Source: an uncultured Clostridia bacterium
Lineage (GTDB): Bacteria > Bacillota > Clostridia > UBA1381
DNA: 64,000 nucleotides
Direction of reading: 5' to 3'
Assembly: GCA_947631235.1 (NCBI GenBank)
Contig: CANRKO010000001.1
Location: 124,001-188,000 of the forward strand
The first letter of the stretch is position 1; each line of letters begins with the position of its first letter. The position numbers and the translations under genes were made by a program. Under the pieces are notes generated by a model. The model was not told where the DNA came from. It saw nothing but the letters and a program-made list of their open reading frames with translations, and did no database searches. Shown here one piece after another: positions 38,379 to 47,416 of this stretch.

Positions 38379-39604
38379 TGAGGGTCGTTGTTGTCGGAGC
38401 AGGCGCGGCGGGGCTTGTAGCCGCCGGTAAAGCGTCGGAGAGAGCCGACGTTACGCTCGTAGAAAAGAACGAGCGCGTCGGCATGAAGATAGGCATAACG
38501 GGTAAGGGTCGGTGCAATCTCACAAACAACGCCGACATATCCGACTTTATCGGGCAGTATCCGCGTAACGGCAGATTTTTATATTCGGCATTGTATAATT
38601 TTACAAACCGTGATATAATAAATCTTATAGAGCGTTTCGGCGTTAAAACGACGGTTGAGCGCGGCGGCAGGGTGTTCCCCGAAAGCGGACGCGCCACGGA
38701 CGTTGCGGAGGCTCTTCGCAAGTACGCGCTGTCGCACGGAGCGACGCTTACGCACGCCGCGGTCAAATCGCTTATAACCGAAAACGGCGAGGTAAAGGGC
38801 GTAAGGACAAACAAGGGTAAAATACCGGCCGATAAAGTAATAGTATGCACAGGCGGAAAGTCGTACCCCAAAACAGGCTCGACGGGCGACGGTTACGCGT
38901 TTGCCGAAGAGGTCGGTCACACGATCGTGCCGCCGAAAGCGTCCTTAATACCGCTCATAACCGAGGAAAAGTGGGTAAGGGACGTAATGGGGCTGTCACT
39001 GCGCAACGTGCGTGTGACGGCGTACGACGGCAAAAACAGAAAGGTATTCTCCGATTTCGGCGAGATGCTGTTCACGCATTTCGGCGTGTCCGGACCCGTG
39101 ATACTGTCAATGTCCGCATACCTGAAAAATATCGGCGCGGAGAAATACAAAATATCAATAGACTTAAAGCCCGCGCTCGACACGGAAAAGCTGACGGCGC
39201 GAGTGATGCGCGACTTCGAGAAGTACAGCCGCAAAAAGCTGATAAACGCGCTTGACGACCTGCTCCCGAAGGCACTCATACCGATAGTCGTAAAGCAGTC
39301 GGGCGTGCCTGACGACAGGAGCATAAGCGAAATAACGCGCACGGAAAGAGCGGCGGTGGTGGAGACGCTTAAAAATCTCACGCTTACGGCGGTCGGTACG
39401 CGCCCCGTCGAGGAGGCTATCGTAACGTCGGGTGGCGTGAGCGTGAAGGAGATAAACCCGTCCACAATGGAGTCGAAGCTCGTAAAGGGCTTGTACTTCG
39501 CGGGCGAGGTAATAGACGTGGACGGTTACACGGGAGGATATAATTTACAGGCTGCGTTTTCGACCGGCTATCTTGCCGGAGAGAGCGCGTCGGGGGAGGT
39601 ATAA
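38378..39604 (+). CDS. HI0933-like (BaiN/YhiN family) FAD-dependent oxidoreductase
   Basis: MRVVVVGAGAAGLVAAGKASERADVTLVEKNERVGMKIGITGKGRCNLTN; C-terminal GEVIDVDGYTGGYNLQAAFSTGYLAG. Confidence 0.95.
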   Translation: MRVVVVGAGAAGLVAAGKASERADVTLVEKNERVGMKIGITGKGRCNLTNNADISDFIGQYPRNGRFLYSALYNFTNRDIINLIERFGVKTTVERGGRVFPESGRATDVAEALRKYALSHGATLTHAAVKSLITENGEVKGVRTNKGKIPADKVIVCTGGKSYPKTGSTGDGYAFAEEVGHTIVPPKASLIPLITEEKWVRDVMGLSLRNVRVTAYDGKNRKVFSDFGEMLFTHFGVSGPVILSMSAYLKNIGAEKYKISIDLKPALDTEKLTARVMRDFEKYSRKKLINALDDLLPKALIPIVVKQSGVPDDRSISEITRTERAAVVETLKNLTLTAVGTRPVEEAIVTSGGVSVKEINPSTMESKLVKGLYFAGEVIDVDGYTGGYNLQAAFSTGYLAGESASGEV

Positions 39605-39607
39605 ATT

Positions 39608-40021
39608 ATGGCTGACGTAGGGAGCAGAGAGGTGTGCAAGGCGGCAATCGAAATTGCCATGACAGAGACGCGCGACGCGGAAACAGAAATGAAGGACGCA
39701 AACGCGTCAAACGGCATACGCTCGGCGGCGATAGATTTCGGCAGCGACTTTTTCAGCGCGGTGCCGAAGATACTCGAACGCGCCGTTGTGGCGGCGAAAC
39801 GCGAGGGGGTTATAAGCTCCACCCACGCCGAGGAGGGCGCGGTCGCGGGGGCGGCTCACGAGGCGCTGCAGCAGATAGTCAACAAGTGCGTCGGGCTTAA
39901 CCTCGGCGGTAAAATAGGGATAGCCCGCTGCGGCGCGCATATAAGCGTGTGCGTGTTTTTCGCGATAGGGCTGTTGAACCTTAACGACGTGGCAATAGGT
40001 ATGGGACACAGAGTAGTATAA
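39608..40021 (+). CDS. HutP family protein (RNA-binding antiterminator family)
   Basis: VGSREVCKAAIEIAMTETRD...VVAAKREGVISSTHAEEGAVAGAAHEALQQI...GKIGIARCGAHISVCVFFAIGLLNLNDVAIGMGHR. Confidence 0.8.
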   Translation: MADVGSREVCKAAIEIAMTETRDAETEMKDANASNGIRSAAIDFGSDFFSAVPKILERAVVAAKREGVISSTHAEEGAVAGAAHEALQQIVNKCVGLNLGGKIGIARCGAHISVCVFFAIGLLNLNDVAIGMGHRVV

Positions 40022-40038
40022 ACGAAAGGAAAATAATT

Positions 40039-40401
40039 ATGGCAGTAAGAGCAATACGCGGCGCGACGACCGCGGAGGAAAACACGCGCGAGTCTATACT
40101 CGGCGCGACACTGGAGCTTATAAAGGCGATAGAGGACGCGAACGACTTAAAACGCGCCGACTCTATTTCAATCATATTCACCGTCACAAAGGACTTGACG
40201 GCTGTATTTCCCGCGGCGGCGGCAAGGGAGTTCGGTCTTACGTTCGTGCCGCTGCTCGATATGCAGGCTCCCGACATAGACGGCAGCCTTGAAAAGTGCA
40301 TACGCATAATGATACATATCAACACCGACAAGACGAAGGAAGAGATCAACCACGTCTACCTTCGCGGCGCGAAGAAGTTAAGACCCGATTTGGCGAAGTG
40401 A
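40039..40401 (+). CDS. aroH: Chorismate mutase, AroH class
   Basis: MAVRAIRGATTAEENTRESILGATLELIKAI...SIIFTVTKDLTAVFPAAAARE. Confidence 0.94.
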   Translation: MAVRAIRGATTAEENTRESILGATLELIKAIEDANDLKRADSISIIFTVTKDLTAVFPAAAAREFGLTFVPLLDMQAPDIDGSLEKCIRIMIHINTDKTKEEINHVYLRGAKKLRPDLAK

Positions 40402-40415
40402 TGGGAGGAAAAACT

Positions 40416-41087
40416 ATGAAACACATAGCCGTAGCCGTTGACGGGCCGGCGGGAGCGGGCAAGAGCAGCGTTTCCAAAGCCGTCGCGAAGGATATGGGTT
40501 ACACCTACATAGACACGGGCGCGATGTACCGCGCAGCCGCGCTTTTCGCGATAGAAAACGGCATAGATATACGCGGTGACCGCGACGCGCTGATAAGCCG
40601 TCTCGACGAGATAAAAATCGCGCTCAAAAACGAAAACGGCGCGCAGCGCGTGTATTTAAACGGCAGGGACGTTTCGGAGCGCATAAGACAGGAGGACGTG
40701 TCGGTCGGCGCGTCGGACATAGCCGTAATACCCGAGGTGCGCGTAAAGCTTGTGGCGATGCAGCGCGAAATGGCGAAAACGGACGATGTGATAATGGACG
40801 GACGCGACATCTGCTCGACCGTACTGCCAGACGCGCAGGTGAAAATATTCCTCACCGCGTCGGTCGACGCACGCGCCAAACGTCGGTATGACGAGCTTAC
40901 GGCTAAAGGCGTCGTGTGCGACTACGAAAAGCTTAAAGCCGACATAGAGTACCGCGACAAAAACGACTCGGAGCGTGAAATGTCGCCGCTTAAAAGGGCG
41001 GACGACGCGGCGCTCCTCGACACGACCGACCTCACGTTTGACGAGGCCAAAGAACGCGTAAAGGAGCTTATAAGAGATGTTTTATAA
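40416..41087 (+). CDS. cmk: Cytidylate kinase
   Basis: MKHIAVAVDGPAGAGKSSVSKAVAKDMGYTYIDTGAMYRA; DVIMDGRDICSTVLPDA. Confidence 0.97.
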   Translation: MKHIAVAVDGPAGAGKSSVSKAVAKDMGYTYIDTGAMYRAAALFAIENGIDIRGDRDALISRLDEIKIALKNENGAQRVYLNGRDVSERIRQEDVSVGASDIAVIPEVRVKLVAMQREMAKTDDVIMDGRDICSTVLPDAQVKIFLTASVDARAKRRYDELTAKGVVCDYEKLKADIEYRDKNDSEREMSPLKRADDAALLDTTDLTFDEAKERVKELIRDVL

Positions 41088-41646
41088 TATAGCAGTATGG
41101 ATAGTGCGCGCCGCTCTTTTGGTCGTATTCCGTATAAAAACGGTCGGCAGGGAGAACATACCGAAGGAGGGCGGCGTTATAATCGCGTATAACCACCGCA
41201 GCTACTGGGATCCCGTAATGGCGGGTCTGACGTGTCCGCGCAGGCTGCGTTTTATGGCGAAGGAGGAACTGTTTAAAAATAAATTTTTCGGCTTTCTTAT
41301 AAAATCGCTCGGCGCGTTCCCCATATCACGCGGACACGGCGATTTGGGAGCGATAAAGGGTTCGCTTAAAATACTCGCGAAGGGCGACGCGATGCTGATA
41401 TTCCCCGAGGGCAGACGCGTACTTGATAACTCTCGCCCCAAGGCAAAGCCCGGCATGGTCGCGATAGCGCACCGCGCAAAAGTACCCGTGGTACCCGCGT
41501 CAATATCGGGCGAGTACAAGTGGATGCGCAAAATAACCGTCACCTACGGCGAGCCGGTGTACCTCGACTTCACGAAAAAGCTTACGCAGGAGGAAACACA
41601 GGCGGCTGCCGACGGCGTTATGGCAAGGATAAGGGAAAAGCTATGA
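41077..41646 (+). CDS. plsC: 1-acyl-sn-glycerol-3-phosphate acyltransferase
   Basis: AYNHRSYWDPV (NHX4D), FPEGRRVLD, VPVVPASISG. Confidence 0.93.
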   Translation: MFYNIAVWIVRAALLVVFRIKTVGRENIPKEGGVIIAYNHRSYWDPVMAGLTCPRRLRFMAKEELFKNKFFGFLIKSLGAFPISRGHGDLGAIKGSLKILAKGDAMLIFPEGRRVLDNSRPKAKPGMVAIAHRAKVPVVPASISGEYKWMRKITVTYGEPVYLDFTKKLTQEETQAAADGVMARIREKL

Positions 41647-43790
41647 TCACGGTTGCGAAAACGGCAGGCTTTTGCTACGGCGTGAAACGCGCCGTTGACG
41701 GGGTTTACGCCGAAATAGAAAAGGGAAACAAAATCGCGACGCTCGGACACCTTATCCATAACGGTCAGGTCATAGCGGAGCTTGAGGAAAAGGGCGTTAA
41801 ATCGTATGAGCGTGTGAGCGACATACCGAAGGACTGTGCTGTCGTGATACGCGCGCACGGCGTGGGCGAGGACGTGTATAAGGAGATAGGCGAGAGACAG
41901 TGCATTGACCTCACGTGTCCGTTCGTCGCGAAGATACACAAAATAGTCTCGGAGCATTACGCCGAGGGCTGTCAAATCGTGATAGTCGGCGACGAAAAAC
42001 ACCCCGAGGTCATAGGTATAAACGGTCACTGTAACGGCAGCGCGGTCATTGTGAACGACCGAAACTATATACCGCCGCCGGAATTGTGCGGGAAAAAGCT
42101 TTGCATTGTAGCACAAACAACAATAAATAAGGATTTTTTTGGTGAAATCGTACAAAATATAAAAAAAACTTGCAAAAGTACCCTAATATTTGATACAATA
42201 TGTAGTGCGACGAAAGACAGGCAAAAGGAAGCGGAGGAACTTTCGCGTATTTCGGATGTGATGATTGTAATCGGCGGAAAGGAAAGCTCGAATACAAGAA
42301 AGCTGTACGAAATATCGAAACGGAACTGTACCGAAACCTATCACGTTGAAACTGCGCGGGATCTACCCGCGAAAAAAACACATAATAAAATAGGTATTAC
42401 CGCCGGCGCGTCAACCCCCGGAGGTATTATCGAGGAGGTAAAAAAGGCTATGAGTGAAAATGTAAAAAATGAGGAGAACTTTGCGGAGCTGTTTGAACAG
42501 TATTCGAGCAAGACTCTGAATAACGGGGACATTGTTGAAGGAACCGTTGTGGAGGTTCGCAGCAATGAAGTTATCGTTGATTTGGGCGGGTTCAAGTATA
42601 ACGGACAGCTCGCAGCGGATCAGCTTACGAACGACCCCGCACTTAAGCCGTCGGATGTTGTAAAAGAAGGCGACACAATCAAGGTTTATGTTGTAGGCGT
42701 AAATGACGGTGAGGGAAAGGTTGTTTTATCACGCAAGAAGGTGATAAACGAAGAAGGATGGATCAAGATTAAAGAGGCTTACGAGGAAGGCAGAACCCTC
42801 GAAGGCAAGATTACCAAAGCCGTTAAGGGCGGAGTTATTGCCATAACGGAGGATACACAGGTATTCATCCCCGCCCGTCAGGTATCGGGAAGATTTGTGC
42901 AGGACCTTCAAAGCCTTGTGGGAGATATAGTAAACTACAAGATTATAGAGATTGATGACAGAAGAAAGCGCGTTATCGGTTCGGTACGCGTAATCATAGA
43001 GGCGGAGAGAAAGGAAAAGGAAGCCAAGTTCTGGGCTGAGGCGGAAGTAGGCAAGAAGTACGAGGGCGTTGTGAAGTCAATCACAAACTTCGGCGCGTTC
43101 GTTGACATCGGCGGCGTGGACGGTCTCGTTCACATCAGCGAGCTTTCGTGGAACAGAATAAAGCATCCGTCGGAGGTAGTTAAAGAGGGCGACGTTCTCG
43201 AGGTATACATCAAGGACATCAACCCCGAAACAAAGAAAATATCGCTCGGCTACAAGAAGGCTGAGGACAACCCGTGGGTAATCGCGAAGTCGAAGATTGC
43301 GATAGGCGACATAGTAAAGTGTAAGATAGTACGTATGCTGCCGTTCGGCGCATTTGCCGAGATTATCCCGAACGTGGACGGTCTTATCCATATTTCGCAG
43401 ATTTCCGACAAGAAGATCGGTAAGCCGGAGGACGTATTGTCAATCGGTCAGGAAGTAGAGGCTCAGGTAACGGACGTTAACTGGGACGACAAGAAGATAA
43501 GCCTTTCAATCAGCGCGCTTATTCCCACAAAGATTGTGGAAGACAAGAAGGAAGAGGATGAAGTTCCCCTGAACGCGGAAACGCTCGTATACTCGACAAA
43601 CCCCGACGTGGAGGTTGACGAGACGATTGAGATCGAGCCTGCGGAGGAAGAAACTCCGGCAGAAGAACCCGCCCCCGCAGAGGAAACTGCTCCGGCGGAG
43701 GAGACAGCAGAAGAAGATACCGCCCCCGTAGAGGAGACAGCGGCAGAGGAAACAACTGCGGAGGATGAAAAAGCGGAGGATGCTGAATAA
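41643..43790 (+). CDS. ispH: Bifunctional 4-hydroxy-3-methylbut-2-enyl diphosphate reductase / S1 RNA-binding (RpsA-like) protein
   Basis: N-terminal MITVAKTAGFCYGVKRAVDGVY...RAHGVGEDVYKEI...DLTCPFVAKIHKIV (IspH); then four S1 repeats (e.g. GVVKSITNFGAFVDIGGVDGLVHISELSW) and a Glu/Pro/Ala-rich tail. Confidence 0.96.
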   Translation: MITVAKTAGFCYGVKRAVDGVYAEIEKGNKIATLGHLIHNGQVIAELEEKGVKSYERVSDIPKDCAVVIRAHGVGEDVYKEIGERQCIDLTCPFVAKIHKIVSEHYAEGCQIVIVGDEKHPEVIGINGHCNGSAVIVNDRNYIPPPELCGKKLCIVAQTTINKDFFGEIVQNIKKTCKSTLIFDTICSATKDRQKEAEELSRISDVMIVIGGKESSNTRKLYEISKRNCTETYHVETARDLPAKKTHNKIGITAGASTPGGIIEEVKKAMSENVKNEENFAELFEQYSSKTLNNGDIVEGTVVEVRSNEVIVDLGGFKYNGQLAADQLTNDPALKPSDVVKEGDTIKVYVVGVNDGEGKVVLSRKKVINEEGWIKIKEAYEEGRTLEGKITKAVKGGVIAITEDTQVFIPARQVSGRFVQDLQSLVGDIVNYKIIEIDDRRKRVIGSVRVIIEAERKEKEAKFWAEAEVGKKYEGVVKSITNFGAFVDIGGVDGLVHISELSWNRIKHPSEVVKEGDVLEVYIKDINPETKKISLGYKKAEDNPWVIAKSKIAIGDIVKCKIVRMLPFGAFAEIIPNVDGLIHISQISDKKIGKPEDVLSIGQEVEAQVTDVNWDDKKISLSISALIPTKIVEDKKEEDEVPLNAETLVYSTNPDVEVDETIEIEPAEEETPAEEPAPAEETAPAEETAEEDTAPVEETAAEETTAEDEKAEDAE

Positions 43791-43799
43791 TCGTAATGA

Positions 43800-43826
43800 A
43801 AAAAGGCAGGTAAATCCTGCCTTTTT
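43800..43826 (+). terminator. Rho-independent terminator
   Basis: aaaaaggcagg-taaat-cctgccttttt. Confidence 0.85.
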
Positions 43827-43855
43827 CGATTTTTATAGCAGAGAGGTATAAAAAT

Positions 43856-45229
43856 ATGACAAAGTTTGACGAATTTGCACAAAGCGTAAAAGGCAAAGAC
43901 ATTACCGTGGTAGGCATAGGCATATCCAATCTGCCGCTTATAAAATTTCTTGCGGCGTACGGCGCGAACGTTACGGCGCGTGACGAGAGAGCGAGAAAGG
44001 ATATGGCTGAAACGGCGGATGAACTTGAAAAGATGGGCGTGAACCTGATTTTCGGCGACGGCTATCTCAAAGACCTTTCCGGCGACGTTATATTCAAAAC
44101 ACCGGGTATGCGTTTTGATGTGCCCGAACTGCTCGCCGCGAAGGAGAGAGGCAGCAAGGTTACAAGCGAAATGGAAGTTTTCTTCGACGTTTGTCCCGCG
44201 CATATTATAGCGGTGACGGGCAGCGACGGAAAGACGACCACCACCACTCTTATCCACAAGATGATGACAAACGCCGGCTACACGACATGGCTCGGCGGCA
44301 ATATCGGCGCACCCGTACTTACCGACACGGGTAAAATGAAGGAGGACGACTGGGTCATATTGGAACTTTCGTCGTTCCAACTGCACACCATGCGCAAATC
44401 TCCCGAAATAGCCGTTATAACAAATATAAGCCCGAACCACCTCGACAAGCATAAGGACTACGAGGAATATATAGACGCGAAAAAGAACATTATGCGCTAC
44501 CAGAGGGAGGGCAATGTTCTTGTCGTGAACGCGGACAACGACGTGACCGCAAAAATCGGCAGAGAGGCAGCCGGTGCGGTACGGTATTTTTCGAGACGCG
44601 GCAAGGCGGACGTGTACCTTGAAGGCGACGTTATAAAGCGCGGCAGCGTCGAGGTGCTTAACATTAACGACATTAAAATCCCCGGTATGCACAACGTGGA
44701 AAACTATATGGCTGCGATTGCCGCAGTGTCGGGGCTTGTCGGCGACGATGTGATACGCGATATAGCAAAAACCTTCGGCGGCGTGGAGCATAGAATAGAA
44801 CTTGTCAGAATACTCGACGGCGTTCGCTATTACAACAGCTCCATCGATTCAAGCCCGAACAGAACGATAAACACGCTGCGCGTGTTCCCCGAAAAGGTGA
44901 TACTTATCGCGGGGGGTAAGGACAAGGGTATACCGTTCGACTCGCTCGGACCTGCGCTTGCCGAGTACGTAAAGACGCTCATACTCATAGGTGAGACATC
45001 GGGAAAAATCAATGACGCTCTTAACGATGAAATAAATCGTACGGGAAAGGGTAAAAATATAGAGGTGATACGCGTCCAAAGCTACGAGGACGCGGTAAAC
45101 ACCGCAAGGAGCCGCGCCGAAAGCGGCGACGTGGTACTCCTTTCGCCCGCAAGCACCAGCTACGACATTTTCCATAATTTTATGGAACGCGGTAATTTGT
45201 TTAAGAAGATAGTGAATGAATTGAGATAA
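43856..45229 (+). CDS. murD: UDP-N-acetylmuramoylalanine--D-glutamate ligase
   Basis: VTGSDGKTTTTTLIHKMMTNAGYTTWLGGNIGAPV; ELSSFQLHTM; ISPNHLDKHKDYEEYIDAK; LSPASTSYDIFHNFMERGNLFK. Confidence 0.97.
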   Translation: MTKFDEFAQSVKGKDITVVGIGISNLPLIKFLAAYGANVTARDERARKDMAETADELEKMGVNLIFGDGYLKDLSGDVIFKTPGMRFDVPELLAAKERGSKVTSEMEVFFDVCPAHIIAVTGSDGKTTTTTLIHKMMTNAGYTTWLGGNIGAPVLTDTGKMKEDDWVILELSSFQLHTMRKSPEIAVITNISPNHLDKHKDYEEYIDAKKNIMRYQREGNVLVVNADNDVTAKIGREAAGAVRYFSRRGKADVYLEGDVIKRGSVEVLNINDIKIPGMHNVENYMAAIAAVSGLVGDDVIRDIAKTFGGVEHRIELVRILDGVRYYNSSIDSSPNRTINTLRVFPEKVILIAGGKDKGIPFDSLGPALAEYVKTLILIGETSGKINDALNDEINRTGKGKNIEVIRVQSYEDAVNTARSRAESGDVVLLSPASTSYDIFHNFMERGNLFKKIVNELR

Positions 45230-45246
45230 AGTTCGCGGCACATATC

Positions 45247-45369
45247 GTGAGGCCCCCTTGTTAAAGGGGGCTGTCACGCGCAGCGTGACTGGGGGATTCC
45301 TTTTCAATTTCTACAATGAATCCCTCCACCGCCTTCGGCGGTCCCCCTCCCTTTGACAAGGGAGGCTAA
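45247..45369. repeat. Compound palindromic intergenic repeat, copy 3 (halves in permuted order)
   Basis: gtgaggcccccttgttaaagggggctgtcacgcgcagcgtgactgggggattc - spacer - gaatccctccaccgccttcggcggtccccctccctttgacaagggaggct. Confidence 0.8.
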
Positions 45370-45404
45370 CGCCGCCAAATCCCACATAAAAGGAACACAA
45401 CGTA

Positions 45405-46430
45405 ATGAAAGACCTAATCAAACAACTCAGCGATATGCGTGGCATATCGGGATTTGAATACAGAATAACGGACGAAATAAAAAACCTTCTCGCGCCGTAC
45501 TGCGACAGCGTTAAAACCGACGCGCTCGGCAGCGTGATAGGAGTTAAGCGGTGCGGAAAGGAAAACGCGCCGTCCGTCATGATCGAGGCGCACTGCGACG
45601 AGATAGGACTTATGGTTACATCAATAACCGACGAGGGCTATATAACCTTCACAAACGTCGGCGGCGTGGACAAAACTACGCTCCCGTCCGGCGAGGTAAC
45701 GGTACATGGAAAGCGCGATTTGTGGGGCGTGATAGGAATACAGTCCGAGCGTTTTCTCGAGGACGGCAAGAGCGTCGATATACGCGACATGGCTATAGAC
45801 ACCGGACTTGACGCGAATACGGTAAAGGAGTGCGTGTCCGTCGGCGACAGCGTAACGATAGCGCAGTCGGTGGGAGACATGGGCGATACGCAGTTCAGCG
45901 GAAAGTCACTCGACGACCGCGCGAGCGTCGCGGCGATAATAACGGTTATGAAGAATATACAAAACGCCGATTTAAACGTCGATGTGTACGCCGTGGCGGC
46001 TGTACAGGAGGAGGTCGGCTGCCGCGGCGGCAAGACGACCGCCTACGGCGTGAACCCCGACATGGCAATAGCGATAGACGTGACGCACGCCGCCACGCCC
46101 GACAATTCCGACGCGTTTGAAACGGGCTGCGGCACGGCTGTTTGCGTCGGTCCGAACCTTCACCCGCGCCTTACCGACCGTCTGCTCAAAACAGCCGAAA
46201 AGCACGGTATAAAAGCCGTGGTCGAGGTAGAGGGCGGCGATACCGGCACGGACGCGTGGGAGATACAGACCGCACGAGACGGCATACCGACCGCGCTTTT
46301 GTCGATACCGCTAAAATATATGCACACGTCCGTCGAAACGCTCGACGTATCCGACGCCGATGCAACGGCGGCTCTTCTCACGGAATTTATAAAGGAAAGC
46401 GGGGTCGATACGAAATGGCTGACCTTATGA
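45405..46430 (+). CDS. M42 family metallopeptidase (1 of 3 tandem)
   Basis: ISGFEYRITDEIKNLLAPY; MIEAHCDEIGLMVTSITDEGYITF; SLDDRASVAA; VAAVQEEVGCRGGKTTAY. Confidence 0.94.
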   Translation: MKDLIKQLSDMRGISGFEYRITDEIKNLLAPYCDSVKTDALGSVIGVKRCGKENAPSVMIEAHCDEIGLMVTSITDEGYITFTNVGGVDKTTLPSGEVTVHGKRDLWGVIGIQSERFLEDGKSVDIRDMAIDTGLDANTVKECVSVGDSVTIAQSVGDMGDTQFSGKSLDDRASVAAIITVMKNIQNADLNVDVYAVAAVQEEVGCRGGKTTAYGVNPDMAIAIDVTHAATPDNSDAFETGCGTAVCVGPNLHPRLTDRLLKTAEKHGIKAVVEVEGGDTGTDAWEIQTARDGIPTALLSIPLKYMHTSVETLDVSDADATAALLTEFIKESGVDTKWLTL

Positions 46431-47416
46431 AACGGCTTTCCGAAAACTTCGGCGTGAGCGGCGCGGAGGACGATGTGAGACGGCTCATAATCGACGAAAT
46501 AAAGGACAAAACCGACGAGATAACCGTTGACACAATGGGAAACGTGATCGCTCTCAAAAAGGGCAAAAAACGCGGCAAAACGATAGCCGTGACGGCTCCC
46601 ATGGACGAAGTCGGGCTTATAATAAGCGAAATAACCGACAAGGGTTATCTGAAATTTAAGCCGGTAGGCGGCATTGACGCGCGAAAGCTTGTGTCAAAGC
46701 GCGTCGTTACTCGCGGCGGCGTAAAGGGCGTAATCGGCATGAAGGCGGTGCATCTTCGCACAAAGAGCGAGCGCGAGACGGTCACAAAGACAAAGGATTT
46801 GTTTATAGATATAGGCGCGAAGGACAAAGCCGACGCGGAAAAGCGCGTGCGTCTCGGCGAGTATGCGATGTTTGACACCTCGTTCGCCGACCTCGGCGGA
46901 CGCGTTAAGGGTAAGGCGCTCGAACGCAGCGCGGCGTGCATGGCGCTTATGAACGCACTCGGCGGCGAATACCCCTACGACTTTTACGCGGTATTCATCG
47001 TTCAGCACGAGGTAGGCTCGCGCGGCGCGGCTGCGGTGTCGCACAAGCTTAACGCCGACGCTGTTCTCACCGTGACGGCTGCCGACACGACCGACGCATA
47101 CGGCTGTGAGACGCGGGGGTTAAAGCTCGGCGAAGGCGTAACGGTAAGCCTGCGCGACGCGCGGGTAATAAGCGACCGCAGTCTTGCCGAAAAGCTGCTC
47201 GATGCGGCAAATGAAAGCGGCATACGGGTAAACCGCGGCGTAACGTCCGACCTTACCGACGGAGGAACGGCGCAGCTTACGGACGCACGCGTCGTGAGCG
47301 CGCTCATACCGTGCCGCTATGCGCGATCTCCCGTGTCGATAGCCGACAAGGGCGACATAGAAGAAACGGAAAAATTTATAAGACTGTACCTCAATAAAAT
47401 CGGAGAATCGATATAA
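46415..47416 (+). CDS. M42 family metallopeptidase (2 of 3 tandem)
   Basis: MADLMKRLSENFGVSGAEDDVRRLI; VTAPMDEVGLIISEITDKGYLKF; VQHEVGSRGAAA. Confidence 0.9.
   Translation: MADLMKRLSENFGVSGAEDDVRRLIIDEIKDKTDEITVDTMGNVIALKKGKKRGKTIAVTAPMDEVGLIISEITDKGYLKFKPVGGIDARKLVSKRVVTRGGVKGVIGMKAVHLRTKSERETVTKTKDLFIDIGAKDKADAEKRVRLGEYAMFDTSFADLGGRVKGKALERSAACMALMNALGGEYPYDFYAVFIVQHEVGSRGAAAVSHKLNADAVLTVTAADTTDAYGCETRGLKLGEGVTVSLRDARVISDRSLAEKLLDAANESGIRVNRGVTSDLTDGGTAQLTDARVVSALIPCRYARSPVSIADKGDIEETEKFIRLYLNKIGESI

Noticed and set aside
43463-44791. 442-aa minus-strand ORF across the ispH-S1 end and murD
   Set aside because: Overlaps two confidently identified + strand genes; His/Arg/Tyr-rich translation without recognizable domains, typical of antisense readings in this genome.
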